From Dactylis glomerata (Eukaryota > Streptophyta > Magnoliopsida > Poales > Poaceae): DNA of 64,000 nt. The position numbers and the translations under genes were made by a program. This document shows, in pieces, positions 11,212 to 22,148 of the stretch. Positions within the stretch are counted from its first letter, which is position 1; the number at the start of each line of letters is the position of its first letter. The stretch lies in contig QXEO01000411.1 in NCBI GenBank assembly GCA_007115705.1, forward strand, positions 8,409,702 through 8,473,701, written 5' to 3'. The notes under the pieces are model-generated. The model did no database searches and was not told the origin of the DNA. It worked only from the letters and a program-made list of their open reading frames with translations.

Positions 11212-13024
11212 TGTCATACTAGATTCATTTGCAGCTCTGATTCATTAACCATATGTACCAGAGTAAACAACTAAGCATGGCTAAGCATTCAGATATAAAG
11301 CTCTAGCAACGCACACAAGCAAAACCTAGTCATGCTAGGAGCAGTGGATCAGGGTATTTAGGCGACAAGAATGGAACATGCATTAGATAGGATAACTCTA
11401 CCTATCGATAAAAGACAGTTGAATCGTGTGTTGCAAAATAGTAAGTTTTGAAGTACTTTGAAATCATAGGTTCAGAGAGGGGGCTGCTTGCCTTGTTGTT
11501 GATAACCAATAAAAATAGATATCCAGGATTCTTCTTCTTGACTTGTTCATTGATGGACAAGTATTGGTCGTCGGTGTTGTTGATCTTGACATCGGACTCG
11601 TTGCTCACAACAACTCCGGATCCTACCGGGGAGAAGCAGAAACACATCGAAAAAGAGAACAACATTCAATACATAGCATTGATGCGCAACAATAATGATG
11701 ACATGACAATATTAAAGGTATTGAAATTACCCTAAACATGGATAGCATCTTAGATGGAGTTCAAATGCATAAGCATAATAGCATTTGAATTACGCCATAG
11801 CGGAATAAAGGGTCCAATTTGTGCTTCTATTATAAACAAGATTCAAAGTTGCATAACTATGCATGATTTTGATACTAGAAGGTAGATTATATTTTTCTGA
11901 ACATTTTGATAGGTCATACATATTTTTCAAAGACAGTATGAATATTCTACGAATTTTACAGGATTTAAAGATGTGCTGCCATTTTCCTGGAATTACAGAA
12001 AATACATGGAAACGTTTTTTTACAACCGGGCGACCTAGCCAGAGTCGCTGACTCATGGGCCAGAGGCACCACGTCAGCCGGCCACGCTGGATAGGCCCTG
12101 GCCGTTGACCAGGCCACACCCGCAGCCACGCTCGGCTCGCCGGCCCGAGGAGCTCGTCGGCGCCACGGGAAGGACGGGGACCAAGGGCGGAGAGTCCTGC
12201 CGGACCAGTACCTCATGGGGGGCGCGTTGTTCATGCTGGCGAGGTCGAAGGAGGCCGGATGGCGGCGAAATCGGAGGCGGTGGAGCTCGGGTCCTGCAGA
12301 GAAGAAGCGGTCGCCGGCGGCGTCTCCGACCACCTGCGGCCGATTCCTTCGACGAGGAAACTTCCGAAGATGAGGCAGAGTTTTGGGGCTTCTCGGCGGA
12401 GCAGGGGGCGGCGCGGAACAGCGGGGCACGGCGAGGGCAGGGGCTAGGGTTCGCCGGCCGCTCGCAGGGAAAAGGAAGAGGGACGCGAGAGGAGAGAGGA
12501 GGAAGAGAAAGAGAGCAAGAGAGACGGCGGCGCGGGGTTCTTATCCCCTTGCCAGGGCGGCGGCGGTCATCTTGGTGAGGCGACGGCATCGGGCGGCCTC
12601 TGCTTCGACACGGAGCTGTTTCCGCTCCTAAGGAGGACGACGATGGGAGGAGATGGGTCGGCCTCTGTTGGGCTTCGGCTGGGAGGGGGAGGGGAAGAGT
12701 TGGGCTGGAAACGGCCCAAAGCAAGGAAGGTTCTCTTTTTTTTCAAAATCTTTTTCTATTTTCTGTTTTCCTAAAATCCTTTGCGATTTTACAAAAAGAT
12801 TTTGCAGATTCAAAATTGTTTACGAAAACTTGAAATTATCTAGTCTCCTTCATAACAAGTGATGAGAAGTCCACATATTTTGTTTTGAGATTTTGAACAT
12901 TTTAAACACATTTCAAAATAGATGAAGAATCAGAGCATTTTAGGGTTTTCACTCTAATTTTTAAATGCAAATTTTTCTTAGTGGATTTTAGATGATGCTA
13001 ATGATGCAAATGATCTTAATTACA
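11212..13024 (-). repeat. LTR-like fragment, minus orientation
   Basis: About 1.8 kb bounded by TGTCATAC at 11212 and TTACA at 13024, so it would read TGTAATT...GACA on the minus strand. It has a GC-rich, exon-like middle (about 12070-12720) flanked by AT-rich arms, the composition seen in the Tekay-type solo LTR at 22149-26286. Long open frames in the middle (for example 12074-12724 and 12105-12578) are low-complexity Arg/Ser/Pro products of GC-rich DNA with no domains. The flanks (CATCC and AACAT) do not match, so it is not a simple solo-LTR insertion. It joins two unrelated Tat elements and suggests a rearrangement. Confidence 0.45.
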
Positions 13025-16000
13025 AACATGGGATTCTACAAGTTCTGGCATTACCTCTGTCTTCAGTTTCTTCCTTGCCCTGGCTAGAGTCAGAGCCTTC
13101 AGCATCTTCAGCATCGACGTCCTTCGCCCACTCGCGGATATCCCGCACAAATACCTCGGTCTGGGCATAGTTCACATGGCTGTGGGCTAGCTCCTGATGC
13201 TGCCGGATGAGTTCCGGATCTGTGGCCCACATGGACCCTTCACGCACAGAGTGTGGAGTGTTCAGATCCACCTTCTCGTACCAGGATAGGAAGTATGTGA
13301 GGGCTTTGTCAGCCCCAATCCGCGTGCCGGAAGTCCCGCCATTCTCCAACACGAATGTTGGACAGTTGAAGATCATTGGCGAGGTCTGAAGGATCAGTGG
13401 GAGTCACTTGTCCTGGCCAGAGAGCCTTGTGAGCTTCCAGGGCACCCATAGTAAAGATCCTCAGCAAAGGCAAGCATATTGGTTTTGCGGGCTTCCAGTG
13501 CAATCAGCTGTTCCGACATGTCCCAGTTGGCAGGGTCAACCGGGACATTCCTCTGCAGCCGATCGAGCTGGATGGCTTTCTCAACATCCTCAGAGGATCT
13601 CGGGAAGATGCCTGCAAAAGGAAAGAGTTTTCAGAAATGTTAAGATATGTCGGCGGAATAGTTGTGCCGGATAAGTCAAAGATATGTCGGGCAAATTGAA
13701 GTTAGAGGATTAGAAGAATTATTGGCGAGATTAGCATTGAGCCGGGCAATTTCAACTTCCCATTTGGTGGTTTGCTCCTTCAGAGCCAGCAGGTCTATCT
13801 TGGTTACGGACGCCTCGGCCTCCGAAGTAACGAGCGCATCCTGGGTCTTTTTCAGTTGGCCCTCCCTCTGCTCCTTCTCGTCCAGAAGTTCAGCAATCTG
13901 GCCTTGCAGCTTGGACATCTCGGCCTTATGGCCGGAATCCCTCTCTTCAAGCTGTTTGGCCACGTCGGTCGCAGACGTGCAACCCTGGTGGCGAGATATA
14001 AAGTTGAAATGATAAAAGAGGCAATGGATTTGAAGTTAGAAATGTAGAAGGCAAAAGGATTTGAAGTATAGAAGGTCAGTTGGAGGCTAGAAGGATCAGG
14101 CATACCTGCGAGCTCCTTCAGCCTTTTTAGCAGCTCGGTGACTTGTTCCTCGGCCGCAGCTAAAAAGTGTCGGCACGATAAGATGTGTCGGCAAGGCAAA
14201 TATTGTGAAGAGTAAGGATGAAAGTAATCCGGCATATAAAGATATGTTGGCTTAGTTTACCTTTCTTGCTCATTGGACAGCTTCCGATGCTTGCACACAA
14301 GGTCATGGTACATGTCCCGGCGCTCATTATTCATGCGCTGCAAAAGAAAAGTGTTAGGATTTGAAGTGTTATAATGAAGATTCGACATATTAGAGGATTT
14401 TAAAGTTTTGGTCAAAGTTTCAAGTGGAAGATTCAGCACACATGCTATGCACCTATCCCGGCTCTCGGTGACTAGGATTTGAAGCTCTAGTCGAGCTTGT
14501 GTTGACGCTCTAGTCGAGCTTGTGATTTGAATAACAGGATTTGAAATTCCATTAGATTTTATTTTGAAGAACCAGCACAGGTGCTGCGCACCTATCCTGG
14601 CTCTCGGTGACTAGGATTTGAAGTTCTGGTCGAACTTTTATAGAGAGACTGAAGGTTTGAAGCTAATAAAGGGTAAGACTAAGTCTAAAAAGAGATGTAG
14701 GAAAATCTCGGATGCCCACGTTCCGGACAGCCGGCATTTTCAGGGACTGGGGAGATGTGTGACTGAGTATGAGGAGAGGTGAAATACTTACAGTGGTGGC
14801 ATCGTTGACAAGGAAAAGCCTCTACTGAATACTGAACAGTTCGCTGGCAATGGCTCTTGGCTTGGCCGGTACTTCCGGTGGGCTGCCGGCGGCAAGGGCC
14901 TGAGTACCTGTCGGCGCCTTCTATTTGCCGGAGCTGGCAGTGTCCATGACATCGGCGGTGTTCCATTTTAGGTACTACTCTTTGAGGGAGCCAAGGCTAT
15001 TGCCACTCTTGGTCTGCAGTGGGGCACATCCCTCGAGTTCCGGATTGATCAGAGAACTAATCCGGGTTGCTCCTTTGCTGGCGTGCAGCGTTAGAGCTGT
15101 GCTGGTAGAGGGAGTAACATCTTTGTCCTTGGTGATCTTGGTTGTCCTGGTCGCCCTTGGCTTGGCGACCTGAGGCAGAGGTGTCGGCGTGGCCTTTGGA
15201 GGTGCTAGCATTGGGGTCTTGGTAGGAGCAGTTGTCTTGGCCGGAGGAGCAGTTTTCTTGGCCGGAGTAGGGGCAGTTTTCTCCAGCGCCCGAGGTGCTG
15301 GTTGTTCCAGTGCAGCCGGCGTAGTCTGTTCCGGAGTGGCTCGCTCCGGCACTACCTGGGCCTCCGGCTGCTCCGAAGCTTTCTCCTTGTATGTGTCGGC
15401 GCTCTTGTGGCTAGCGCCGGCATTATCTTCAGTTCCGGCGCCGCTGGTATCAGCGCCGGTGTTTGGGGCATCCTGTTGAGCCCCCGTGTCTATGTGGGCA
15501 TCAGGGGCAAAAGTGTTGTGTTTCGGTGGAGGGCTGTTCCTCGCCGGAGTAGCAGTCTTGTCGGCCGCGGGCAAAGATGCCCAACCCGGAGAAGAAACTA
15601 GACTCATGGCCGGCACATCAGGGCGTGTAGGAGACGCCGGCTTCTCAGCGTGTGGGGTGGCACTAGAACTGGAAGCATGTTTCGGAACCAGTGGAGCCCG
15701 GAGGAAGAAAAGCAAGTTAGAGACAGATAAAGAGATCGATGCAGGAAATGAATAAGAGGGGAAAAGAAACTTACCCTGAGGCAACAGGCCTTTGCTTCTT
15801 GGGAAAAGGCATGCCGACTTTCTGCCTTTTGGTCTTCTCAACGGGTTCCGACTGAGGCCAGACCCCGCACTTCTTGTCGGCACGTGTGCTGGGAGGAGGT
15901 CCTTGGTTCAGCGGGGCAGCATCTACCATGTCTTCATCCAGGATAGCTGGTGACGGCATGGCAGGGAAAGCATAAGCGAGAGGCGTCGGATCGAGGTACA

Positions 16001-17329
16001 TCTAGCAATCCCCATCAGAACTATCATCACTCCAGTCTTGAATGGAATGTCGGGAGGAGGTCTTACTCGCAGCAGAGGCGGCACGGGTGTTATTTGGCAT
16101 GTTATCCTCGTGATCTGGAACAATGCGGTCCGGGGCAATCTAAATCCAGGCGTTCTCTTGGTCTTGAAAGCTAAATCTCTGCAAAGGAAGAAGACAATTG
16201 GTTAACTAATAGAGCAGAAGTAATGGCGGCCGGCATATGGGATGTGCCGGCTAAACAGAAATATATCTGCTAAATAGATATGTCAGAGCCTAAACAAAAA
16301 TGTCGGCCAGAGCTAAGTGGTTTACCGGCGGCGCGGGGCGTTCCCGGCTGTACGGGTCTTGTCCCCACGCAAACACGGTTTGCGTGGTCTTGCATATGTC
16401 CTTTACCCACCGAAGAATGTCGACGGGGCTCGGCTCGTGTGTAGAGTGTCGGGTGGGGTCCATAGCCCCGCTCATCTGGCAGATCTTGTGCATCCACCGC
16501 TGAAGGGGAGAAACCTGCCGGCTAATGAAGCAGGCAATGATGTCTTTCGGTGTTAAACCAGAATTGGTCAGCTCGCCCATAACCCGGTGGAGGTCGTTGA
16601 CAGTTTCCACCAAGCTCCTTGGATTGAAAGTCCAGTTCTTCATTTTTGTCGGCAGGATGTCAACGTACTCTGGTAGGTTGATCAAGTCTACAGCCGTGGT
16701 GTTCTTCACGTAGAAGAATGTCTTCTGCCACTTCTTGCAAGACTCTCGTAGCTTTATCTTTGGAAAGTCGGAGCCTTTCCGGGACATAACTATGGTGGCG
16801 CCACATTGGGTCATAGGCCTCTCTTTCTTCTCCTTAGCAGTTTCTAGAGGAGCGTTCTTGTCCCTTGGCTCCTGGGTGCTCTGCTTCCGGAGCTGGAAGT
16901 ATTTCGACCAGCCTTGGATGAAGGGCTCAATGTCGGCGTATCCTTCGCAGAAAGCGGTGAAGGCCGACAAAGTCATCACGGTGTTTGCGGGCAAGTGGTG
17001 GGGCTGCAGATTGAAGTAGTTCAGGAAATCCCGGAAGAAGTCGCTTGCCGGAGAGCGAACCCTCGCTCGAAGTGGGCGATGAAGACAACCCTCTCATTTG
17101 CGTGTGTCACCAGCACAGTTTCGCCGGCAGGTAGCCGGCATGATACTCCGGCCGGGACTCGCCTGGTGTTGGTTTTCCATTCTATGTCGGCCGGGGTCAC
17201 CTCTGATCCCTCCCAACCGGAGCGGCCAGTAGGAGGGGCCAGATTATTGTCTGTCAGTGGAGAAGTAGCCGTTAAACTCGAGGAGGCCATCGGCTTGGCC
17301 GGAGAATGTCGGGACAGCCGGTGTCCCAT
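13020..17329 (-). pseudogene. Transposase_28-type (putative gypsy-type transposon) multi-exon gene, antisense in Tat-type element 3
   Basis: The ATG at 17327-17329 follows a good acceptor (CTCTGTTAG). Exon 2 (16326-17329) encodes AGETVLVTHANERVVFIAHFERGF and, after a one-base frameshift near 17061, LPANTVMTLSAFTAFCEGY, resembling the PF04195 family. Later exons, from visible GT/AG sites: 15775-16178, about 14792-15680 (Pro/Ala/Thr-rich, donor GTAAGT), 14261-14337, 14106-14159, about 13690-13984 (strong coiled coil with many Glu, Lys and Gln), and 13020-13611. There are in-frame stops in the 14792-15680 exon and a frameshift in the last exon near 13400. The acidic C-terminal end (DAEDAEGSDSS) reaches the junction at 13024. 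The function of this family is not established. The leader exon is split off by the CACTA insertion. Exon limits are my reading and are approximate. Confidence 0.65.
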
Positions 17330-17644
17330 GGTGTTAGCTCTAACAGAGATAGATAAATGGGGAAGTTAGCCTCTCCAAGAACCGGATCTCGCAGATGTTA
17401 GTCAGAAAGTTAGATCTACCGTGCCAGTTAAATCGGAGGTCCAATATTATGGTGAAGAACAGCTAAGAACATCACTGTGACAAACCCTAGCAATGCAAAC
17501 TTATTCAGTGAGGCACAAGGTAATCTAGCCCTAGCAAATCTAAGAAAACAAGTCTACCGATGCAAAGTCACTGAGAATCATGGAGAAGAAGAACAAGAAT
17601 AAGAGGAAGAGCTCACCGGAGTTAATGGCGTCGGTGGCGTGGTG
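17330..17644 (-). other. intron and leader of the Transposase_28-type gene
   Basis: On the minus strand an exon end with donor CCGGTGAGC (about 17610-17620) lies next to the CACTA insertion site, followed by an intron of about 270 bases that ends in CTCTGTTAG before the ATG at 17329. I see no coding capacity. Confidence 0.5.
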
Positions 17645-18656
17645 CACTAGTAGAGAAAAGGCTATCCCTGGCACACCAAAATGGCTTATCCCTGACGCAT
17701 TTTGGTTCGCCAGCGACCTATATGCCGGCGGTAATGCTTACCGCTGGCGAATTTTGCAGTTCGCCGGGGATAATTTTTTTACCGCTGGCGCATTTGGCAT
17801 GTGCGCCGGGGATAACATATTATCCCTGACAAATTTGTAATCGGTGCGCCGGGGATAAAATTTCAGAAAATCCAAAAAATTTCGAAAATATTTTAAAATT
17901 ATAAAAACCTAAATAATATGAAAAACTATGCACATATGATTTTTTTGACCATTTTATCACACCTGAAACCTCCTTAATTCACACCGAAACGGCGACTTCC
18001 CGCTCGGTCACCCATCCTCAAAGTGCTCGGTCACCCATCCTCAAAGTGCTCCAAGCCTAGCACGCTTAACTTTCGAGTTCCATTTGCATGAGTTACCTCT
18101 ACACTTGTTATAGCTTATTGATAATATTACCCTTTCAATCCTTATAAGCCTTATGTGTGTGAGTGTAGGAGTGTGTGTATGTGAGTGTGAGTATGTGTCG
18201 TATGTGAGTATGTGTGTGTGCAAAAATGCGAAAAATCTCAAAAAAAAAATCTCAAGAAATTCAAAAAATCTCAAAACATTTAGAAATCCCCAAAATCACA
18301 AAAAACCCACGTAAATGATAAAGAATCCAAAAAATCTAAAAATCTCTTAAAAATCTGTAAAATCTTAAAATTTCATGAAACTAAAAGTGCCAAAAAGTCT
18401 ATTTTCCCTTTTCGTTCTGATACTTTTTCGTATAAAAAACTTTTTAATCCGACGTCGTATGCAAAAGTTATTGTGGTTTTACTATGGCATAACGTTTTTT
18501 TGCAAAATATATCAAAATTCAAGTTTTAAATTTTTCGTAATAACTAGAACACATAATATATGGAAATCTCAAAGTTTTTGATTTTTTTGATTTTTTTATC
18601 ATGTTATTTTAATTTTTTGCAAAACTAGAAGGTGCATTTGGCATGTGCGTCGACGG
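17645..18656. other. left arm of the CACTA element, non-coding
   Basis: Subterminal repeats occupy the first 230 bases. The rest is AT-rich with many AAAATC-type runs and no coding sequence. The duplicated phrase CGGTCACCCATCCTCAAAGTGCT occurs in tandem at about 18005-18050 (given here only as position and sense: two copies of a ~23-bp unit). Confidence 0.6.
18150..18222. repeat. TG-rich simple sequence repeat
   Basis: Degenerate (TG)n/(TATG)n tract. It produces a His/Thr-rich spurious frame on the minus strand, which I rejected. Confidence 0.8.
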
Positions 18657-18659
18657 TAA

Positions 18660-20902
18660 GAGCATCTCCAGCCGTTTGAGGCCGCCGGGCTAAAATCTGG
18701 CGATATTTTTGCCCGGATTGGATGTAAAACGGGCGTGGGTAGGATATTTTTTCCAGTCCTCACCCCGGCGTTCGCGGATATAGTTTCAAAATAGCGTCTT
18801 CCCGCCCGCTACACAAAAGCATCGCACAAGTTCGGCGATCGGATCAACCACAATCCGGCGATCGAAACAGAAACTAGACTACAACAGGCTCGTCGGCGGT
18901 GCCTTCCTGCGCCTCGGGCGGCAAAGCTTCGTCGGCCGCCGGAGTGGACGTCGTCGAAGGGGAGGACGACGCAGTCGACGGAGGGCGGAGTATGGCTTGG
19001 CGATGGGCGTCGTACCAAGCCCTCGTCTTCTCGTCCATCGCAGCGTCGTTGCCGCCGATCAGGAACGCAAGGTCGGTGTTCCTCTTCTTCGCCGTGGAGG
19101 TTGTCTAGAGCAAGGCGATCCGGGTGCCCTGGTTGGCGAGCATCTCCTTCCAGCGCGCGTCGTACTTGGTGTCCCTGCCGGCGTTGTGCTCCCTCGCGTT
19201 GGCCCAACACTTCTCGAAAGACGACTGCAATCTGTCGGCTGGATGCCCCGACTTCTTGAGTTCTTTCAGCTTCTTTTGGCCGAGCTCGGGGCGGCCCGCC
19301 GACGCGGCAGCGGAAGGGGCGTCAGGGTTGTACTGCTCGTCCTTGTTCTTGGAGAGGGTCCGGCGTACTTCCGCCCACTTTTTGCAGCCCTCGATGCGGG
19401 CGAAGACGTTGAGGTACTTGAACTGCTGGCCGTCTGAGTCGTCGCCGTACATGTCGAACGCCTGCCGCATCTGCACAGAGAAGCCGGTGTCATCACAACT
19501 CGGCGATCCAAGGTCGACGGAGAAAGCGAGTAAGCATACATTGGTCCCGAAGTCAGCGCCGCTCACAGGACGATCGACGATCTCCTCTTGTATGTCGTGC
19601 CACTTGTTGCACGCCGCCTGCATGATCCCCCAATGCGTGGCCATGGCCTTCTCGCCGTTGACCATCACCATCTTGTTGAAGTAGGGATCAACGATTTTGC
19701 GCTTGTCGAACGCCGTCTTGACCCGCTGCCAATATGTGTCAAAGCTTTGATTCGCGCCGGTGATGCCGTTCATGGAAACGGTCTTCCAAGCTTCAGCGAG
19801 GCACTCCTCTTCTTTGCCGGTCCATTTGACCCGTGGCTCGGTCGGCGGCGAGGTCTTCTTCCTCCTCTTCCTCCCCTTCACCGTCGATGTCGGCTCAGGC
19901 GCGTCGTCATCCTCATCGACCTGGGCCTGCTCCTCTTCTTCTTTGTCGACGTGTTGGGTGCCGTCTCCGAACCCATGATCGTCGACGCCACCCCGCGACG
20001 CCGCCGCGATGGCTTTCATCGCCCTTGCCTCCTCTTGTGTGAAGAAACCTGGGTTCGCCGCAGCGGCCATGGAGCCCGACGTGATCATGTCATGCATCAC
20101 ACCGTCAATCGGCGGCGGCATCCCATAGGAGAGCGGCCCTCGGCGCAGGGCAGGCGAGATGCCCTCATGCATCGCAGCGTCGTACTCCGGCAGCGATGGG
20201 GTGAACCTCGACATGGCGGGGATGTAGGTCATGTCGGCAAACATGGGCGAAGACGCCACCGGCGTGTAGGTGGAAGGTGAGCCGATCGTACCTTGGGTTG
20301 GCCATGAACCGGCGGGGAATTGGCCGACGCGTGGCTGTCCCATGGCCATGGAGACCAGCCTCGCCTGCTCATCCGCCGCCGCTGCCGCCGCCCTCTTCGC
20401 CGCGAGCTTCTTCTCCCTCTCCACCTTGCCGTGAGTTTCGGTCTGCCGGCGCTCCACGTCCGCCGCCCACGCCGAGTTTGTCATACCCGACGGCCTCTCC
20501 TTGGGGTCCCGACGGCTTCCTCGCCTTCGGGGCGCCGTCGTCGGCAATCCTCTTCGGCGGCATGGTGGTGGAAGAGAAGAGGAGGAGCTGTAAATGTGGG
20601 GGATTTTGGCGGGGAAAATGGGTATATGCGGCGCATTTTGGAGGGAAACAAAATTAATGTCGGGGAACTACCCTTTCTCTTGCCGACACCGTGGGCCCGC
20701 TCGATGTTTTGTGCATTTTCGTTTTGTCCAGAGTCCCCGAGCGCGCCTCGGACAGCCGGGGATGGCCTGGGCTCGCCGGATGGATGAAAGCCCAAATCCG
20801 GGCGAAAACGAGGAACAGGGGGCGCGGCTGGGACGAATACTGCCGTCCGGATGTAAAAAACGGCTGCCGGGGGCCAAGTCGGGGGCACGGCTGGAGATGC
20901 TC
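18660..20902 (-). mobile_element. PIF/Harbinger-type transposon carrying only ORF1
   Basis: Terminal inverted repeats of 16 bp (GAGCATCTCCAGCCGT at 18660-18675 and its inverse at 20887-20902) are flanked by the 3-bp duplication TAA (18657-18659 and 20903-20905). The TWA-type duplication and GAGCATCTCCA termini are those of grass PIF/Harbinger elements. The single gene is the Myb/SANT-like ORF1; the DDE transposase (ORF2) is absent, so this copy depends on a partner. It lies within the CACTA left arm. Confidence 0.9.
18874..20547 (-). pseudogene. PIF/Harbinger ORF1, Myb/SANT-like DNA-binding protein
   Basis: Open from ATG 20547 to a TAG at 19105-19107. Reading past that stop in the same frame continues with TTSTAKKR, AWYDAHR and ADEALPPEAQE to TAG 18874, the usual C-terminal end of this family, so the TAG is a nonsense mutation of what was probably a Gln codon. 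Domains: Ala/Lys-rich helix (ERRQTETHGKVEREK, about residues 30-60), a Gly/Pro linker, a basic patch GRKRRKK, then a SANT-like trihelix (WTGKEEECLAEAW, SFDTYWQRV, WGIMQAACNKWHDI). A second ATG at 20563 in another frame starts MPPKRIADDGAPKARKPSG, a typical N-terminus, so a frameshift near 20480-20500 probably lies at the start. ORF1 proteins of this group act with ORF2 in transposition. Confidence 0.8.
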
Positions 20903-21008
20903 TAAGACCCCTTATCCCCGGCTCATATGGGTGTGTTCACCGGCGCTAATTTTTTTATTACTATCCCCGGCGCATAAGCCTATGTGCGCTGGTGGTAAGC
21001 CCCCTTAT

Positions 21009-21752
21009 TGTTGTGGGAATTTGGAGACAGTAGCCATGGGTAGGCTTATCGGAGGGGCTCGACGGTGGAGATGAGGGGCCCGGCTCAGGATTATGCCTAC
21101 TGAGACACCACGGTTTACCTAGGTTCAGGGCCCTCCCGGGTGGAGGTGAAACCCCTACTTCCTGCCTGCTTCGTATTGCTTAGACAGTATCGATTACAAT
21201 GCTCCTCAAGCTGTTCGGGCTAGAGGAGGAAGAAGAAGATCCGATCCCCCCAGACTAAGGGTCCAGGCCCCCTTATATAGGCAGGGGCCTGGTTACAGGT
21301 TGGGTAACGATTCGGCCGGCTGCCGGCTCCTCGGCGGCGGCGTCCATAGCGTGATCCCTCCGCCCTGCTCTGACAGCTTCGCTTTATAAAGTACCTTTTC
21401 CCTGGGACCGGCATCTGGGAGGCATATGCCCTCCCTTTTGCCTTGGATCCTATCGTGGGGAAGGGTTCTTGGTCGCTGATTGGTTGGACTTGGTCGTGGC
21501 GTTCGTCACTCCCGTCCTTAGCCTCTCTCGCTCTTGTCGGGGCCAGCCCACTTTTAGCGAAACAGCCGTTGGTGGGCTCTTGTCTTCGTCGCCCGGCTCC
21601 GGCCTTCCACGGTGGAATCGCCAGCCGGCTGCTGGCACAGCCGGCCCTCCAGGTGGAGCCGGTCTTCTTGTCTTCGAGCCGTGGAGACTCCCGGGACGCC
21701 AGCCAGCAAATAGCTCGGCACGTGGCATCCCCCATAAGTCATCCCCACGACA
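21009..21752 (-). repeat. 3' LTR of Tat-type element 2
   Basis: 744 bp, nearly identical to 33983-34719. A minus-strand TATA box (TATATAAG, 21272-21279) fits promoter orientation. It is preceded, in element sense, by the polypurine tract TCGGGGGCTAG (21753-21763). Confidence 0.95.
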
Positions 21753-22148
21753 CTAGCCCCCGAAACTGGCGAAGTCTCATGGGCTAGCATGGGGCTTCGG
21801 CGGGTTCCTCTTCTCGCCGAAGACTTGCTCGTTTTCGTCGAAGTCCCAGGGTTCTCCACCGGGTCTGGAGGCTTGCTGGTTTTGAAACTAAACCACGCGT
21901 GGCCTCTCCGGCCGTCTCGGGACGTGTCGGCTCCTGGTCCAATCCAGCTGACGGGCTCTCGACGGCTAGCGAGCCGGCGAGCTGCCTCCTTGGGACTTGC
22001 GCTGCTTCGGGTTTTGATCCTACACCGTGGCCAGCGCAGTGCGCCAGTGACCAATCTCGTCATTTTGACTTCGGAATCACCGCCATCATTACTTCCCAAA
22101 TCATCATGCGAGGTGATCTGGCACGTGTCAGCGACGTGTCCCATCAAC
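21753..22148 (-). other. polypurine tract and 3' non-coding part of Tat-type element 2
   Basis: The tract TCGGGGGCTAG abuts the LTR at 21753-21763. The remaining ~385 bases have no gene. On the + strand it forms the distal upstream region of the B3 gene at 26474 and contains a G-box-like CACGTGTC at about 22124, but the solo LTR now separates them. It ends with the target site TCAAC (22144-22148). Confidence 0.7.

Noticed and set aside
12074..12724. Long Arg/Ser/Pro-rich frames on both strands
   Set aside because: They lie in the GC-rich middle of an LTR-like fragment, overlap in several frames and show no domain.
15189..15755. Ala/Gly/Val-rich + strand frames
   Set aside because: Shadows of the Pro/Ala/Thr-rich exon of the Transposase_28-type gene.
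18041..18274. His/Thr-rich minus-strand frame
   Set aside because: Translation of the TG-rich microsatellite.
19588..20280. 230-codon + strand frame rich in Arg and His
   Set aside because: Antisense shadow of the Harbinger ORF1, whose minus-strand product has clear domains.
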